64,000 nt of DNA from Nocardioides ginsengisegetis (GCF_014138045.1 NZ_JACGXA010000001.1:679501-743500); one strand, 5' to 3'; shown: positions 28,320 to 38,228, counted from the stretch's first letter. Notes: generated by a model from the sequence alone, not told the origin. Numbers and translations are program-made.

Positions 28320-28841
28320 TCACGCGGTGGCCGACTCGTCCTCGTCCAGGAGGCGGGCGCGCTCCTCGAGGTCCTGCAGCAGCGAGCGCAGCTCGGAGCG
28401 CAGGAAGTCTCGGGTCGCGACCTCGCCGACCGCCATCCGGAGCGAGGCGACCTCGCGGGCGAGGAACTCCATGTCGGCGTGGGCCCGGGCGTTGGCCTGC
28501 CGGTCCTGCTCGGCGATCACCTTGTCGCGCGTCTCCTGGCGGTTCTGCGCGAGCAGGATCAGGGGCGCGGCGTACGACGCCTGCAGGCTGAGCATCAGGG
28601 TGAGGAAGATGAACGGGTAGTTGTCGAACCGCGCGTCCTCGGGAGCGAGGAGGTTCCAGCCGACCCAGACCAGGACGAAGCCGGTCATGTAGAGCAGGAA
28701 CCGCGCGGTCCCCATGAACCGTGCGAACTGCTCGGCGAAGCTGCCGAACGCGTCCGCGTCGTACGCCGGCCTCCGCACGAGCGGGCGGCGCGTCTCCTTG
28801 GGCGTGTCCAGGCGGGTGCGGGGCTGGCGCGGCTCAGCCAC
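28320..28841 (-). CDS. DUF1003 membrane protein
   Basis: 173 residues. FGSFAEQFARFMGTARFLLY, a first helix (TGFVLVWVGWNLL), the NYPFIFLTLMLSLQASYAAP helix and the ILLAQNRQETRDK motif are the DUF1003 signature. A charged C-terminal coiled-coil region follows. The family has two membrane spans and no known function. The gene overlaps the end of the MgtE-like gene by 8 bp, so the two are coupled, a pairing conserved in actinobacteria. Confidence 0.9.
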   Translation of the reverse strand: MAEPRQPRTRLDTPKETRRPLVRRPAYDADAFGSFAEQFARFMGTARFLLYMTGFVLVWVGWNLLAPEDARFDNYPFIFLTLMLSLQASYAAPLILLAQNRQETRDKVIAEQDRQANARAHADMEFLAREVASLRMAVGEVATRDFLRSELRSLLQDLEERARLLDEDESATA

Positions 28842-30120
28842 GGCTCACCCCCCGGCGGTGGCCGGGGCGGGCGTCGCCGGGTCGCAGGACCAGGTCGCGC
28901 CAGTTCTCCGGGAGCATGTGGTCGAGCAGGTCGTCGACGGTGACGGCACCGACGAGGTGGCCGTCGTCGTCGACCACCGGGGCCGCGACGAGGTTGTAGG
29001 TGGCCAGGTGGGCGGCCACCTGCTCGATGCTGGCCGTGGGACGCAGCGGGTCCATCGAGTCGTCGAGCGCGCCGGCGACCAGCGTCGAGGGCGGCTCGCG
29101 CAGCAGGCGCTGGATGTGCGCGACGCCGAGGAACTTGCCCGTGGGCGCCTCGAGCGGCTGGCGGCAGACGTAGACCAGCGCGGCCAGGGCGGGAGTCAGG
29201 TCGGGGTTGCGGACGTGCGCGAGCGCGTCGGCGATGGTCGCGTCGGGGCCGAGGATGACCGGCTCGGGGGTCATCATCGCGCCGGCGGTGTGCTCGGCGT
29301 AGGACATCAGGCGCCGGACGTCGTCGGCCTCGTCGGGCTCCATCAGGTTCAGCAGGGTGGCGGCGGTGTCCGGCGGCAGGTCGGCGATCAGGTCGGCCGC
29401 GTCGTCGGGGGACATCTCCTCGAGGATGTCGGCCGCGCGCTCGGAGTCGAGGTGCTCGAGGATCTCGACCTGGTCCTCCTCGGGCAGCTCCTCGAGCACG
29501 TCGGCCAGCCGCTCGTCGTCGAGGGCGGCCACGACGGCCGTCCGGCGCTCGAAGGGCAGCTCGTGGATCATGTTGGCCGCGTCGGCGGGCCGCATCTCGT
29601 TGAGCGCCGCGATCAGGTGGGTGGCTCCCTGCGCGTCCTCGCGGCGGGTCAGCCCCTCGACGTCGCGCCACTCCACGACGTGGGTCTGGCCGCGGCGGCG
29701 GAAGCCGCGGGCCGGCTCCTGCACGGCGACCCGGCTGAGCACCCAGTCGCGGTTGCGGGCCTGCTCCATCCCGACGTCGTAGACGGTGCCCACCACGCCC
29801 GTGGACGGGATCGTGACCGTGCGGTCGAGCATCTGCCCGATGACCAGGGTCTCGGTGGAGCGCTGCTCGAAGCGGCGCATGTTGAGCAGCCCGGTCGTGT
29901 AGACCTGCCCGCTGTCGATGTTGGTCACCCGCGTCATCGGCACGAAGATCCGGCGCCGGCCGAAGACCTCGGCCACCAGCCCGAGCACCCGCGGCTGGCT
30001 GACCTCCGAGCGGAGCGCCACCACGAGGTCCCGCACCTTGCCCACCTGGTCGCCCTGGGGGTCGAAGATCGGCAGCCCGACGAGCTTGGCTGCGAAGACG
30101 CGGGAGGGGGTGGTGCTCAC
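28834..30120 (-). CDS. MgtE-like N domain/CBS protein without membrane channel
   Basis: 428 residues from GTG 30120, preceded by GGGGGAA. The N-terminal ~170 residues resemble PRC-barrel-like repeats (VGLPIFDPQGDQVGKVRDLV). An MgtE N domain (about 175-290: MRPADAANMIHELPFERRTA ... ILEEMSPDDAADLIADLPPD) precedes a CBS pair ending near residue 415. The five-helix magnesium channel of true MgtE is absent, so this is a cytoplasmic regulatory protein of the mycobacterial Rv1232c type. Possible roles are Mg or nucleotide sensing for the coupled DUF1003 membrane protein. An in-frame upstream start at 30171 is less likely because it lacks a ribosome site. Confidence 0.85.
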   Translation of the reverse strand: MSTTPSRVFAAKLVGLPIFDPQGDQVGKVRDLVVALRSEVSQPRVLGLVAEVFGRRRIFVPMTRVTNIDSGQVYTTGLLNMRRFEQRSTETLVIGQMLDRTVTIPSTGVVGTVYDVGMEQARNRDWVLSRVAVQEPARGFRRRGQTHVVEWRDVEGLTRREDAQGATHLIAALNEMRPADAANMIHELPFERRTAVVAALDDERLADVLEELPEEDQVEILEHLDSERAADILEEMSPDDAADLIADLPPDTAATLLNLMEPDEADDVRRLMSYAEHTAGAMMTPEPVILGPDATIADALAHVRNPDLTPALAALVYVCRQPLEAPTGKFLGVAHIQRLLREPPSTLVAGALDDSMDPLRPTASIEQVAAHLATYNLVAAPVVDDDGHLVGAVTVDDLLDHMLPENWRDLVLRPGDARPGHRRGVSRG

Positions 30121-30188
30121 GTTCCCCCACGCTACCGGCCGCGGTGCCCACACCGGCGCCAGTGGCACCATGTCGGCGTGATGTCGCT

Positions 30189-31325
30189 GTGAGCGCCCGC
30201 CTGTCCGGCCAGCGCGTCGTCCTGCACGTCGGGCTGCCCAAGACCGGCACCACCCACCTGCAAGGCCTGCTCGTCGACCACCGCGACGTGCTGCGCGAGG
30301 CGGGCGTGCTCTACCCGTTCCTCCGGCCGGGCGCGATGTTCCACGGTGCGGTCGAGGTGCGCGGCAGCCACGCGAAGTTCGGGCTCACCGCCGAGCAGGT
30401 CGCCGGCACCTGGCAGGCACTGTGCGACCGGGCCCGCGACTTCCCGGGCACGACCGTCATCAGCCACGAGGTGCTCGCCGGCGCCACGCCCGAGGAGATC
30501 GCGCAGGCGCTCGCGCCGCTGGCCGGGCTCGAGGTGCACGTCGTCGTCACCGCCCGCGACCTCGGCCGCCAGGCCACGGCCCACTGGCAGGAGGAGGTCA
30601 AGCTCGGCGACACCCGCTCCTTCGCCGACTTCGAGCGCGACCAGTTCCGCGCCGACACCGCGCCCGGCGACCCGGCCCGGCCGCACTTCTGGCACGCGCA
30701 GGACGCCGCCGACGCGCTGGCCCGCTGGTCGACCGCGGTGCCGCCGGAGCGCGTGCACCTCGTGGTGTGCCCCGCCCCCGGCGATCGACGTACGGCGCTG
30801 TGGGAGCGGTTCGCCGACGCCGCCGGCATCGATGCGGCCCTCGTCGAGGCGGACACTCCCGACCGGGCCAACGCCTCGCTCGGGACGCTCCAGATCGCGC
30901 ACCTGCGCCAGCTCAACGCGGCGCTGGACGGGCGCCTCGAGGCCGGCGTCTACCACCGCATCGTCAAGAAGCAGTACGCCGAGGGCGTGCTCGCCCGCCA
31001 GCCGGGTGAGCGGCCCCGGACCCCGGCCCCGCTGGGGGACGTCCTCGCTCCGGCGACCGCCCGCGTGCTCGACCGGGTCCGGGCCGCCGGCCACCCGGTG
31101 CACGGCGACCTCGCCGACCTCGAGCCGGTGCTCGCAGGCCCCGGTGAGCCGCATCCCGACGAGGTCGACGCGGCGGCGCTTGCGGCTCTCGACGCGGCCG
31201 GCGTGGCCGAGCGACTGGTCGCCGAGGCGCGCCGCGACACGCCGCCCCGGAAGCGTCTCGGCCGGGTGGGCGCACGCCTCGCGGGGCTGCGCAAGGCGCC
31301 CCGGCGAGACCGTCCCGACGCGTAG
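30189..31325 (+). CDS. Sulfotransferase-like protein 1
   Basis: 378 residues from GTG 30189. The N-terminal P-loop VVLHVGLPKTGTTHLQGLL is the PAPS 5'-phosphosulfate-binding motif of sulfotransferases. A second conserved stretch LEVHVVVTARDLGRQATAHW matches the 3'-phosphate-binding region (hydrophobic strand, R-D-L, then a Trp-containing helix). It is paralogous to the proteins at 38225 and 41132. The C-terminal ~60 residues are basic. It is followed 9 bp later by a lipoprotein gene. The acceptor is unknown; the surroundings suggest a surface glycan or lipid. Confidence 0.72.
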   Translation: MSARLSGQRVVLHVGLPKTGTTHLQGLLVDHRDVLREAGVLYPFLRPGAMFHGAVEVRGSHAKFGLTAEQVAGTWQALCDRARDFPGTTVISHEVLAGATPEEIAQALAPLAGLEVHVVVTARDLGRQATAHWQEEVKLGDTRSFADFERDQFRADTAPGDPARPHFWHAQDAADALARWSTAVPPERVHLVVCPAPGDRRTALWERFADAAGIDAALVEADTPDRANASLGTLQIAHLRQLNAALDGRLEAGVYHRIVKKQYAEGVLARQPGERPRTPAPLGDVLAPATARVLDRVRAAGHPVHGDLADLEPVLAGPGEPHPDEVDAAALAALDAAGVAERLVAEARRDTPPRKRLGRVGARLAGLRKAPRRDRPDA

Positions 31326-31334
31326 ACTCGCCCC

Positions 31335-31721
31335 ATGAGGACGCGAGGAACACTGGCCGCACTCGCCCTGCCGCTCGCGCTGGCCGTGTCGGCCTGCGGG
31401 GACGACGCGACCACGGCGTCCGACCCTGCGGGCAGCTCCACGCCGACCTCGAGCAGCAGCTCCTCCGCGTCGTCCGACCTCCCGACCCCCCAGTGCACGG
31501 TCGTCTGGGTCGAGGGCGCGACCCTGCCTGGCAGCTTCCAGGGCTGCTACGAGGGCACCAAGCGGATCAAGCCGGACGGTCGCTACTGCGAGTTCGGCAA
31601 GCCGCTGTTCACCTACGACGAGCGCTTCTTCGCCGTCCGCAACGGCACCGTGCACCTCGCGACGAAGCCGTTCGCGCAGGACGCCAAGTACCAGGACACG
31701 CTGCGCAAGTGCAGCGGCTGA
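31335..31721 (+). CDS. Small lipoprotein, unrecognised
   Basis: 128 residues. The signal peptide ends in lipobox LAVSAC, followed by a Ser/Thr-rich linker of ~25 residues and an ~80-residue domain with three cysteines (QCTVVW, GCYEGT, RYCEFG) and a fourth near the C-terminus (RKCSG), likely two disulfides. No family was recognised. It follows the first sulfotransferase-like gene closely and is probably co-expressed. Confidence 0.75.
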   Translation: MRTRGTLAALALPLALAVSACGDDATTASDPAGSSTPTSSSSSSASSDLPTPQCTVVWVEGATLPGSFQGCYEGTKRIKPDGRYCEFGKPLFTYDERFFAVRNGTVHLATKPFAQDAKYQDTLRKCSG

Positions 31722-31851
31722 CACACCCGGGGCCCGCGCGACGGAGCGCGGACCGGAGGGTCTCCCCTGTTAGAGTTCCAGCCGGGGGTACGCAGCGCAC
31801 CACGTGATCGTCGCCGCTCACCGGCACGGCCGGGAGACACCCCTTAACCCG

Positions 31852-33270
31852 ATGTCTCACCGGAACGGAAGTGACCACAGCGTGCGACGACTGACTGCCG
31901 CCGGAGTCCTGGCCAGCAGCCTGCTGCTGGTGGGGACGCTCGGCTCCTTCCCCTCATCAGCCGCCCCGACCGCCACCAGCAGCACCACCGCCTCCGTGGC
32001 CCTGCGCCAGGGCGAGACGACGACCAAGCCGCCGCCGGCGCCCGACCACTACACGCCGGTGACCGGCGTGAAGGTCAACAACCCGCTGGGCGACCGGGCT
32101 CACCGACGCACGATCGTCACGCACCTGCTGCGCACCATCAACAGCGTGCCGCCGCGCGCGAAGATCCGGATCGCGACCTGGAACTTCCGCAGCCCCGACA
32201 TCACCGACGCGCTCATCGCGGCCCACCGCCGCGGCGTCTCGGTCCGCGTCGTCATCGACCGGCTCAACGCCAACGCCGACAACCCCAACCCGCCCTTCGA
32301 GCGGCTGACCAACGCGCTCAAGCACCACGAGCACAACCGCAGCAAGGACATGGAGAGCTTCACCCGCGAGTGCGTCAGCGCCTGCCGGGCCGCGGGCGGC
32401 ATCGCCCACGTGAAGTTCTACCTGTTCAGCCGCGCCGGCAAGGCCAACCACGTGGTCGAGTACGGCTCCTTCAACGCCACCGACCTGGCGACGTACGCGC
32501 AGTGGAACGACCTCTACACCGTGCGCAACAAGAAGGAGATGTACAACGAGTTCAACGGCGTCTTCAACCAGATGCGCAAGGACCAGAACGTCGACCAGCC
32601 GTTCCTGAGCTACCACCACGGCCGGTTCACGTCGTACTTCTACCCCTACAAGGGCAAGGGAACGAAGTACGCCAACGGCACCACCAAGGACCCGCTCCTC
32701 GTCGAGCTGAACAAGATGGTCTGCAAGGGCGCCACCAACGGCACCGGCACCAACGGCTTCACCAAGCTGCGGTTCGCGCAGACCTCCATGCACGGCGAGC
32801 GGGGCAAGGCGATAGCCGAGCGGATCCGCCAGATGTGGCAGCGCGGCTGCGACATCAAGATGGTCTACGCCGTGTTCGGCAACGAGGTGCTCAGCATCCT
32901 GCGCCACACCACGCGCGGCCCGGTCCCGATCAGGCAGATCGCCCAGGACTTCGACGAGGACGGCGTCTACGACCGCTACCTCCACATGAAGACCCTCGCG
33001 GTCAGCGGCGTCTACGACGGCAACACCTCGGCCAACGTCGTGTGGAACGGCTCGGCCAACTACACCGGCGTCGCCCTGGCCAGCGACGAGGTCGTGATGC
33101 GGATCTTCGACCCGAAGGTGCGCGCGACCTACAGCCAGTGGTTCGACTACCTCTTCGCCAACCCGCCGAAGTTCAGCAACAACCCCGGCCAGCCGGAGTC
33201 GGTGCGGCTCGCGTTCAAGCGCGCGATCGCCAACGGCGTCGACCCCTACGCCAAGATGCAGCTGGACTGA
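31852..33270 (+). CDS. Secreted phospholipase D-like protein
   Basis: 472 residues from ATG 31852; an in-frame start 48 bases upstream exists but would delay the signal peptide. The signal sequence (LTAAGVLASSLLLVGTLGSF) predicts export. Two PLD-type half-sites are visible: H186-V-K188 followed by GSFN, and H378-M-K380 followed by GSAN. In both, the aspartate of the HxKxxxxD motif is serine. This matches divergent phosphodiesterase/nuclease members of the PLD superfamily. The substrate could be phospholipid, teichoic-acid-like polymer or nucleic acid. A strong hairpin follows the gene. Confidence 0.82.
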   Translation: MSHRNGSDHSVRRLTAAGVLASSLLLVGTLGSFPSSAAPTATSSTTASVALRQGETTTKPPPAPDHYTPVTGVKVNNPLGDRAHRRTIVTHLLRTINSVPPRAKIRIATWNFRSPDITDALIAAHRRGVSVRVVIDRLNANADNPNPPFERLTNALKHHEHNRSKDMESFTRECVSACRAAGGIAHVKFYLFSRAGKANHVVEYGSFNATDLATYAQWNDLYTVRNKKEMYNEFNGVFNQMRKDQNVDQPFLSYHHGRFTSYFYPYKGKGTKYANGTTKDPLLVELNKMVCKGATNGTGTNGFTKLRFAQTSMHGERGKAIAERIRQMWQRGCDIKMVYAVFGNEVLSILRHTTRGPVPIRQIAQDFDEDGVYDRYLHMKTLAVSGVYDGNTSANVVWNGSANYTGVALASDEVVMRIFDPKVRATYSQWFDYLFANPPKFSNNPGQPESVRLAFKRAIANGVDPYAKMQLD

Positions 33271-33281
33271 CCCAGGCATCT

Positions 33282-33323
33282 CCAGAACCCGGGGACCGCG
33301 CCGTCGCGGTTCCCGGGTTCTGG
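33282..33323 (+). terminator. Strong terminator hairpin after the PLD-like gene
   Basis: Arms CCAGAACCCGGGGACCGCG (33282-33300) and CGCGGTTCCCGGGTTCTGG (33305-33323) pair over 19 bases with one G-U-type mismatch and a 4-base loop, just before the next plus-strand gene. Confidence 0.88.
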
Positions 33324-33349
33324 CATTTCGCTCACCTAGGGTGTGACGC

Positions 33350-35545
33350 GTGAGACGACGGGCCGGGCAGCTGCTTGCCCTGGCCATCGGTGCCCTGGTC
33401 TCCGCGGCCATGGTGGCCGCCGTCCTGCACGTCGCCGGCACCCCGGAGCCGGGGCGCACCCGCGACCGCGCCGTCCTCGGCGCCGGGACCGCCGCGGTGG
33501 TCGACCAGTGCCGCGACATCCTGCTCGTCGGGATCGACGGCGGGGGAGAGGGCCCCACCGACGGCTCCGACTTCGGCCGCACCGTCGGCAACTTCCGCAA
33601 GGCCTACACCCGGCTCGCCGTCGCGGGCGACCGCTCGGTGGAGATGGCCCGCGTGGAGTTCGGCGGCGCCGACCCCGCCGCACTCGTGGGCGCGCACACC
33701 CCCGACGTCGCCCTCAAGGCCGTCAACGCCAAGCGGGCGCGCGCCTGGCGCAACCCGGTCCCCGGCGGGGTGAGCAGCATGCTCGAGACCCTCGACCAGG
33801 CCGCCTACTCCTGCCCCGACCAGCAGGTCGTCCTCGTCGGCTACGCCCAGGGCGCCTCGGTGGTCCACCGCGTGCTGCTGCGCCTCCAGGACCGCCCCGA
33901 GGGGCTGTCCCGCGTCGTCGGCGCCGCGCTCGTCTCCGACCCCGACCGCCGCGCGCACAGCGTCGCGAGCCACCTCGTCGGCGCCCCCGCCGCGCCCGTC
34001 GGGCACCCGGGCGTGCTCACCCGCCTGATCGCGCCGCCGCAGCCGGACGTCCCGGCCGGCACCCCGACGTACTCCACCTGGAACGTCTGCACCGCCGGCG
34101 ACCTCGTCTGCGACCCGAGCCGGACCACGGTCAGGGCGGCCCTCAAGGCGGCCCGCAGCTACCGCTTCGACGACGGCGCCGCCGCGGTGCGCGGCGCGGC
34201 CAAGGGGCTGTGGACCGCCACGACCCTGTGGCCGCTGCCCCGCCCGGAGATCCAGGTGGTCACGACCCGCACCGGCCAGCCGTTCAGCCAGCAGCTCGGC
34301 GTCACCGTCGCCCCCGCGGCCGCGGCCGGCGTCGTGTGGGGTGACGCGCAGAACCTCCCGCCCGGCATGACCCTCGACGAGCACGGCGTGCTGTCCGGCA
34401 CCCCCACCGAGACCGGCACCTGGAACATCTCGTACGTCGTCAGCGGCACCACCCCCGGCACGACCGGCTCGACGGGGGTCGTGGTGCTCACCACGACGCC
34501 CGAGTCCGCGTCGGTGAGCGCCGGGGGCCAATCCAGCTGCGAGACCCGCAGCGACGGCACGGTGTGGTGCTGGGGACGCAACAACTTCGGCCAGCTCGGC
34601 AACGGCTCGACCGGCTACCAGACGCGTCCGGTGCAGGCCGGCCACGACACCGACTGGGCCCAGGTCAGCACGAGCGGCGCCAGCACCTGCGCGGTCAAGT
34701 CCGACGGCACCCTGTGGTGCTGGGGCCTGGACAACTGGGGCCAGCTCGGCATCGGCCGCGGCAAGCCGCAGCTCGCCGCCGTCCAGGTCGGCACGTCGAC
34801 GGGGTGGGCCAGCGTCAGCACCAGCTGGTTCCACACCTGCGGCACCCGCACCAACGGCACCCTGTGGTGCTGGGGCCAGAACAGCCGCGGCGAGCTCGGC
34901 GACGGGACCATGAAGGTCAAGGGCTACCCGACCCGGGTCGGCGTCGACAAGGATTGGCAGGACGTCACGGCGGGCGGGTTCCACACCTGCGCGACCCGCA
35001 CCAACGGCACCGCGTGGTGCTGGGGCCAGAACATCTTCGGCCAGCTCGGCAACACCAACCTCGACCCGCAGCCCGTCCCCGTCCAGGTCGGCACCGACGC
35101 CTCCTGGTACCAGCTCAGCGCGGGGTGGGCCCACACGTGCGGCGTCACGACCGACGGCCGGGCCAGCTGCTGGGGACTGAACAACAAGGGCCAGCTGGGC
35201 GACGGCTCGCGCAACCTGAGCCGCTCGCCCGCTCCGGTCGACGGCAGCCACATCTGGACCAGCATCTCGACCGGCGACGCCTCCACGTGCGGGCTCGACA
35301 ACTCCGGCAACGCCTACTGCTGGGGCGCCAACCGCTACACCCAGCTGGGTGACGGGACCAACCAGCAGCGTTCGGACCCCACCCTGGTGTCGTCCGGCTC
35401 GTCCTGGGTGTCGGTCGAGTCCGGCTGGATGCACGTCTGTGGTGGCCTCAGCACCGGAGTGACCGCATGCTGGGGTAACAACGAGGCCGGTCAGGTCGGC
35501 AACGGCACCGTCGTCGACCAAGCAGTGCCACAGGAGGTCCAGTGA
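33350..35545 (+). CDS. Exported cutinase-like domain fused to Ig-like and seven RCC1 repeats
   Basis: 731 residues. After an N-terminal membrane anchor or signal (residues 8-30) comes a cutinase-like alpha/beta-hydrolase domain (about 50-275), recognisable by the strand-loop [15 protein letters not shown] and [11 protein letters not shown]. The nucleophile position is Ala166 in GYAQG instead of the usual GYSQG, and the expected histidine region reads [10 protein letters not shown] without a His; the aspartate (about D251) is kept. Hydrolysis is therefore unlikely. An Ig-like domain follows (about 295-385: [17 protein letters not shown]), then seven RCC1 blades of ~49 residues, each with a paired-Cys pattern (HTC...WCWG). 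It is coupled by GTGA to the next gene. A binding or scaffold role outside the cell is inferred. Confidence 0.8.
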   Translation: MRRRAGQLLALAIGALVSAAMVAAVLHVAGTPEPGRTRDRAVLGAGTAAVVDQCRDILLVGIDGGGEGPTDGSDFGRTVGNFRKAYTRLAVAGDRSVEMARVEFGGADPAALVGAHTPDVALKAVNAKRARAWRNPVPGGVSSMLETLDQAAYSCPDQQVVLVGYAQGASVVHRVLLRLQDRPEGLSRVVGAALVSDPDRRAHSVASHLVGAPAAPVGHPGVLTRLIAPPQPDVPAGTPTYSTWNVCTAGDLVCDPSRTTVRAALKAARSYRFDDGAAAVRGAAKGLWTATTLWPLPRPEIQVVTTRTGQPFSQQLGVTVAPAAAAGVVWGDAQNLPPGMTLDEHGVLSGTPTETGTWNISYVVSGTTPGTTGSTGVVVLTTTPESASVSAGGQSSCETRSDGTVWCWGRNNFGQLGNGSTGYQTRPVQAGHDTDWAQVSTSGASTCAVKSDGTLWCWGLDNWGQLGIGRGKPQLAAVQVGTSTGWASVSTSWFHTCGTRTNGTLWCWGQNSRGELGDGTMKVKGYPTRVGVDKDWQDVTAGGFHTCATRTNGTAWCWGQNIFGQLGNTNLDPQPVPVQVGTDASWYQLSAGWAHTCGVTTDGRASCWGLNNKGQLGDGSRNLSRSPAPVDGSHIWTSISTGDASTCGLDNSGNAYCWGANRYTQLGDGTNQQRSDPTLVSSGSSWVSVESGWMHVCGGLSTGVTACWGNNEAGQVGNGTVVDQAVPQEVQ

Positions 35546-36618
35546 CGCAGAGTCCTCAGGAGCCGGGTTCCGAGGAGCCCCGGTCCTCCTCCGAGCGCGT
35601 CACGGCACTGGCGACCGTCGGCGGCGTCGTGGCGATCGTCGGTGTGATCATCGCGGCCAACCTGCTCGGCACCTTCCGCGGCGACGAGCCCCCGGCCTCG
35701 CAGGGCCCGGCGCCCTCGGCCCCGACCAGCATCCCGGCCGAGCAGCTCGCGACGATGTCGCCCGAGGAGATCGCCTCGGACGCGCTGAAGGACCGCGGCG
35801 AGATCGCGATCCAGAAGGTGCTGCCCGGCACGGCGAAGTTCCGCGACAAGGTCCAGAAGCTCGCCGGTGCCCAGCCCTACGACTTCACCATCACCAGCTT
35901 CAACGTCCTCGGCAGCCAGCACACCGCGCCGGGCGCCGACGCGCAGGAGTTCGCCCCGGGCCGGATCCGCGCCGAGTGGTCGGCGGCCCTGCTGTCGTCG
36001 TACGGCTCCACGATCGTGGGCATGCAGGAGCTCCAGGCCGACCAGCTCGACGCCATCAACCGGGCCACCGGCGGCCGCTTCGACTTCTGGCCCGGCACCG
36101 CGCTCGGCGGCTCGGGGATCCCGCAGTCGGTCATGTGGGACACCTCCGTGTGGAAGGCGACCTACGAGGACTCCATCACCGTGCCGTTCATGGGCGGCAC
36201 CCGTCCGCAGCCGATCGTGCGGCTGCAGAACCTCGCGACCGGCCGTGAGCTCTACGTCCTGAACATCCACAACTCGCCCAAGGACGCCCAGGGGCGCGAG
36301 GGGGAGCGGGACAAGGCGACCGCGATCGAGATCGCGGCGATCAAGAAGCTGCGCCAGGAGGACGGGATCCCGGTCTTCATCATGGGCGACTTCAACGAGC
36401 ACGCCGAAGCCTTCTGCAAGATCACCGGGCAGACCGACCTGGAGGCGGCGCAGGGCGGCTCCAACGACGGCGTGTGCCACCCGCCGACCCAGATGCGGGT
36501 CGACTGGATCTTCGGCTCGACCGATACGGCGTTCACCGGCTTCCGGTTCGACACGGGCCCGCAGGTGCGCCGGATCACCGACCACGCGGTGCTCACCGCG
36601 CAGGTCTCGGTGCCGTAG
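35542..36618 (+). CDS. Exported endonuclease/exonuclease/phosphatase-fold protein
   Basis: 358 residues from the GTG overlapping the previous stop. A membrane anchor (about residues 25-44) and a Pro/Ser-rich linker precede a DNase I-like domain (about 110-358). Catalytic positions are visible: E163 in VGMQELQ, D283 and N285 in MGDFNEH, and D347-H348 in RITDHAVL; the VDWIF segment also fits. It should cleave phosphodiesters (DNA, or a lipid/teichoic headgroup) outside the membrane with a metal ion. Coupling to the pseudo-cutinase/RCC1 protein suggests they work together. Confidence 0.85.
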   Translation: MTQSPQEPGSEEPRSSSERVTALATVGGVVAIVGVIIAANLLGTFRGDEPPASQGPAPSAPTSIPAEQLATMSPEEIASDALKDRGEIAIQKVLPGTAKFRDKVQKLAGAQPYDFTITSFNVLGSQHTAPGADAQEFAPGRIRAEWSAALLSSYGSTIVGMQELQADQLDAINRATGGRFDFWPGTALGGSGIPQSVMWDTSVWKATYEDSITVPFMGGTRPQPIVRLQNLATGRELYVLNIHNSPKDAQGREGERDKATAIEIAAIKKLRQEDGIPVFIMGDFNEHAEAFCKITGQTDLEAAQGGSNDGVCHPPTQMRVDWIFGSTDTAFTGFRFDTGPQVRRITDHAVLTAQVSVP

Positions 36619-36629
36619 CCTCCCCTCTC

Positions 36630-38228
36630 GTGGCAGAGACAGGCGCGAGGGTCGACGACGCGGGACTCCACTTCCCCGCGGGCTTCTCGGGGTCCGCCGA
36701 CGTCTACTTCGACGACCACATGGCCTGGTCGTTCTCCGCCGAGCCCGACGGCTCCGGCGAGACCCACGTCGAGTGGCCCAGGCGGATGAAGCGCTGGCTG
36801 GACGGCGCCTCGGCCGTGCGCGTCGTCGCGGGCGAGGAGGAGCTCTTCGCCGGCGACGTCTCCTTCGGCGGCGGCGAGGGCCGGGTCCGGTTCGTCGACA
36901 AGGACGGCATCCCCGTCATGATCGACAAGTGGGGCCTGCTGCAGCGCCCCTTCTCCGGCCGCGACGCCAGCGTGGTCGAGCAGATGGTCGACATCACCGA
37001 CCAGATCCTCGACGTGATGCGCCAGGAGTGCGGCGTCGAGGGCTGGATCGCCTTCGGCACCCTGCTCGGCGCGGCCCGCGAGGGCAAGGTCATCGGCCAC
37101 GACTCCGACGTCGACCTGGCCTACCTCAGCGAGCAGCCCACCCCCGCCGAGATGGTCGTCGAGCTGCACCGGATCGGCCGGGCACTGCGCCGGCACGGCA
37201 TGAACGTGCTGAACAAGTCCGGCTCCTTCATCACCGTCGTGTTCACCTCGCCCGACGGTGGCATGTCGAGCATCGACATCTACACCTGCTTCTACGTCGG
37301 CGACCTGCTCTACGAGACCGCCACCGTGCGGACCCCGGTGCCGCGCTCGGCGATCCTGCCGCTCACCGAGATGATGTTCGAGGGCCGCATGCTGCCCGCG
37401 CCGGCCGATCCCGACGCCATGCTCGCCGTCTCCTACGGTCCCAACTGGCGGGTCCCGGACCCGTCCTTCCGGCACGAGCCCGGCCCCGAGATCACCACCC
37501 GCTTCGACGGCTGGTTCTCCTCGTTGATGCGCCAGCGGCGCGACTGGGAGCGGCACCTCGCCGACCTGGCCGGCGAAGAGGGCCACGGCCCCTCGGAGTT
37601 CGCCGGCTGGGTCGCCGACCAGATCACCGGCCGGCTCGCCGGCGAGTCGCGCCGCGTCCGGGTCGTCGAGGTCGGCGCCGGGACCGGGGAGGATGCGCTG
37701 CTGCTCGCCTCCCGCGGGATCGACGTCCTCGCCCTGGACTACGCGCGCCAGAGCCTGCGCCGCCCGGCGCGCCTGGCCCGTCGCGGCAAGCTGCCGGCGA
37801 CCTTCGACACCCTCAACCTCTACGACCTGCGTGACGTGCTGACCCGCGGCGCCCTGGTCTCGCGCGACCGTGAGCACGAGCAGGCGGTCTATGCCCGCGA
37901 CCTGCTGGAGACCCTCGACCCCGACGGCGCGGAGAACTTCTGGCGGCTGGCCGCCATGGCCCTGCGCGGCGGGGGGCGGGCCTACCTCGAGGGCCGCTCG
38001 CTGTCGCGGCACGACGCGGGCGAGGCCCGGGCCGAGCACGGCGGCGGCCGGCTGCACCCCGTCGACCCACGGGTCGTGGAGGGCGACGCGACCAGGGCCG
38101 GTGGCCGGGTCGTGCACCGTGAGGGCTTCCAGGCCGCCGGCGCCGCGGCCCACGGCGGCCCGCCCGCGCGGTGGAGGATGATCGTCGAGTGGCCCGCGAG
38201 CCGGGCCGACCGGGAAGGACAGGCATGA
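36630..38228 (+). CDS. LicD-like phosphotransferase fused to a methyltransferase domain
   Basis: 532 residues from GTG 36630, 11 bp after the previous stop. The middle (about residues 110-310) is a LicD-type nucleotidyltransferase-fold domain: FGTLLGAAR (142-150) and metal-binding D158-x-D160-x-D162 in HDSDVDL. The C-terminal part from about residue 340 is a class I SAM-dependent methyltransferase core (VVEVGAGTGEDALLLASRGI). LicD enzymes add phosphocholine or similar groups to surface polymers. The fusion could modify and methylate one surface glycan; this is inference. The stop overlaps the next start (ATGA). Confidence 0.8.
   Translation: MAETGARVDDAGLHFPAGFSGSADVYFDDHMAWSFSAEPDGSGETHVEWPRRMKRWLDGASAVRVVAGEEELFAGDVSFGGGEGRVRFVDKDGIPVMIDKWGLLQRPFSGRDASVVEQMVDITDQILDVMRQECGVEGWIAFGTLLGAAREGKVIGHDSDVDLAYLSEQPTPAEMVVELHRIGRALRRHGMNVLNKSGSFITVVFTSPDGGMSSIDIYTCFYVGDLLYETATVRTPVPRSAILPLTEMMFEGRMLPAPADPDAMLAVSYGPNWRVPDPSFRHEPGPEITTRFDGWFSSLMRQRRDWERHLADLAGEEGHGPSEFAGWVADQITGRLAGESRRVRVVEVGAGTGEDALLLASRGIDVLALDYARQSLRRPARLARRGKLPATFDTLNLYDLRDVLTRGALVSRDREHEQAVYARDLLETLDPDGAENFWRLAAMALRGGGRAYLEGRSLSRHDAGEARAEHGGGRLHPVDPRVVEGDATRAGGRVVHREGFQAAGAAAHGGPPARWRMIVEWPASRADREGQA

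Noticed and set aside
31722..31851. tRNA-like segment or short gene before the PLD-like protein
   Set aside because: GTTAGAGTTCCAG superficially resembles a tRNA T-arm, but no cloverleaf can be completed around it and no small ORF has a ribosome site.
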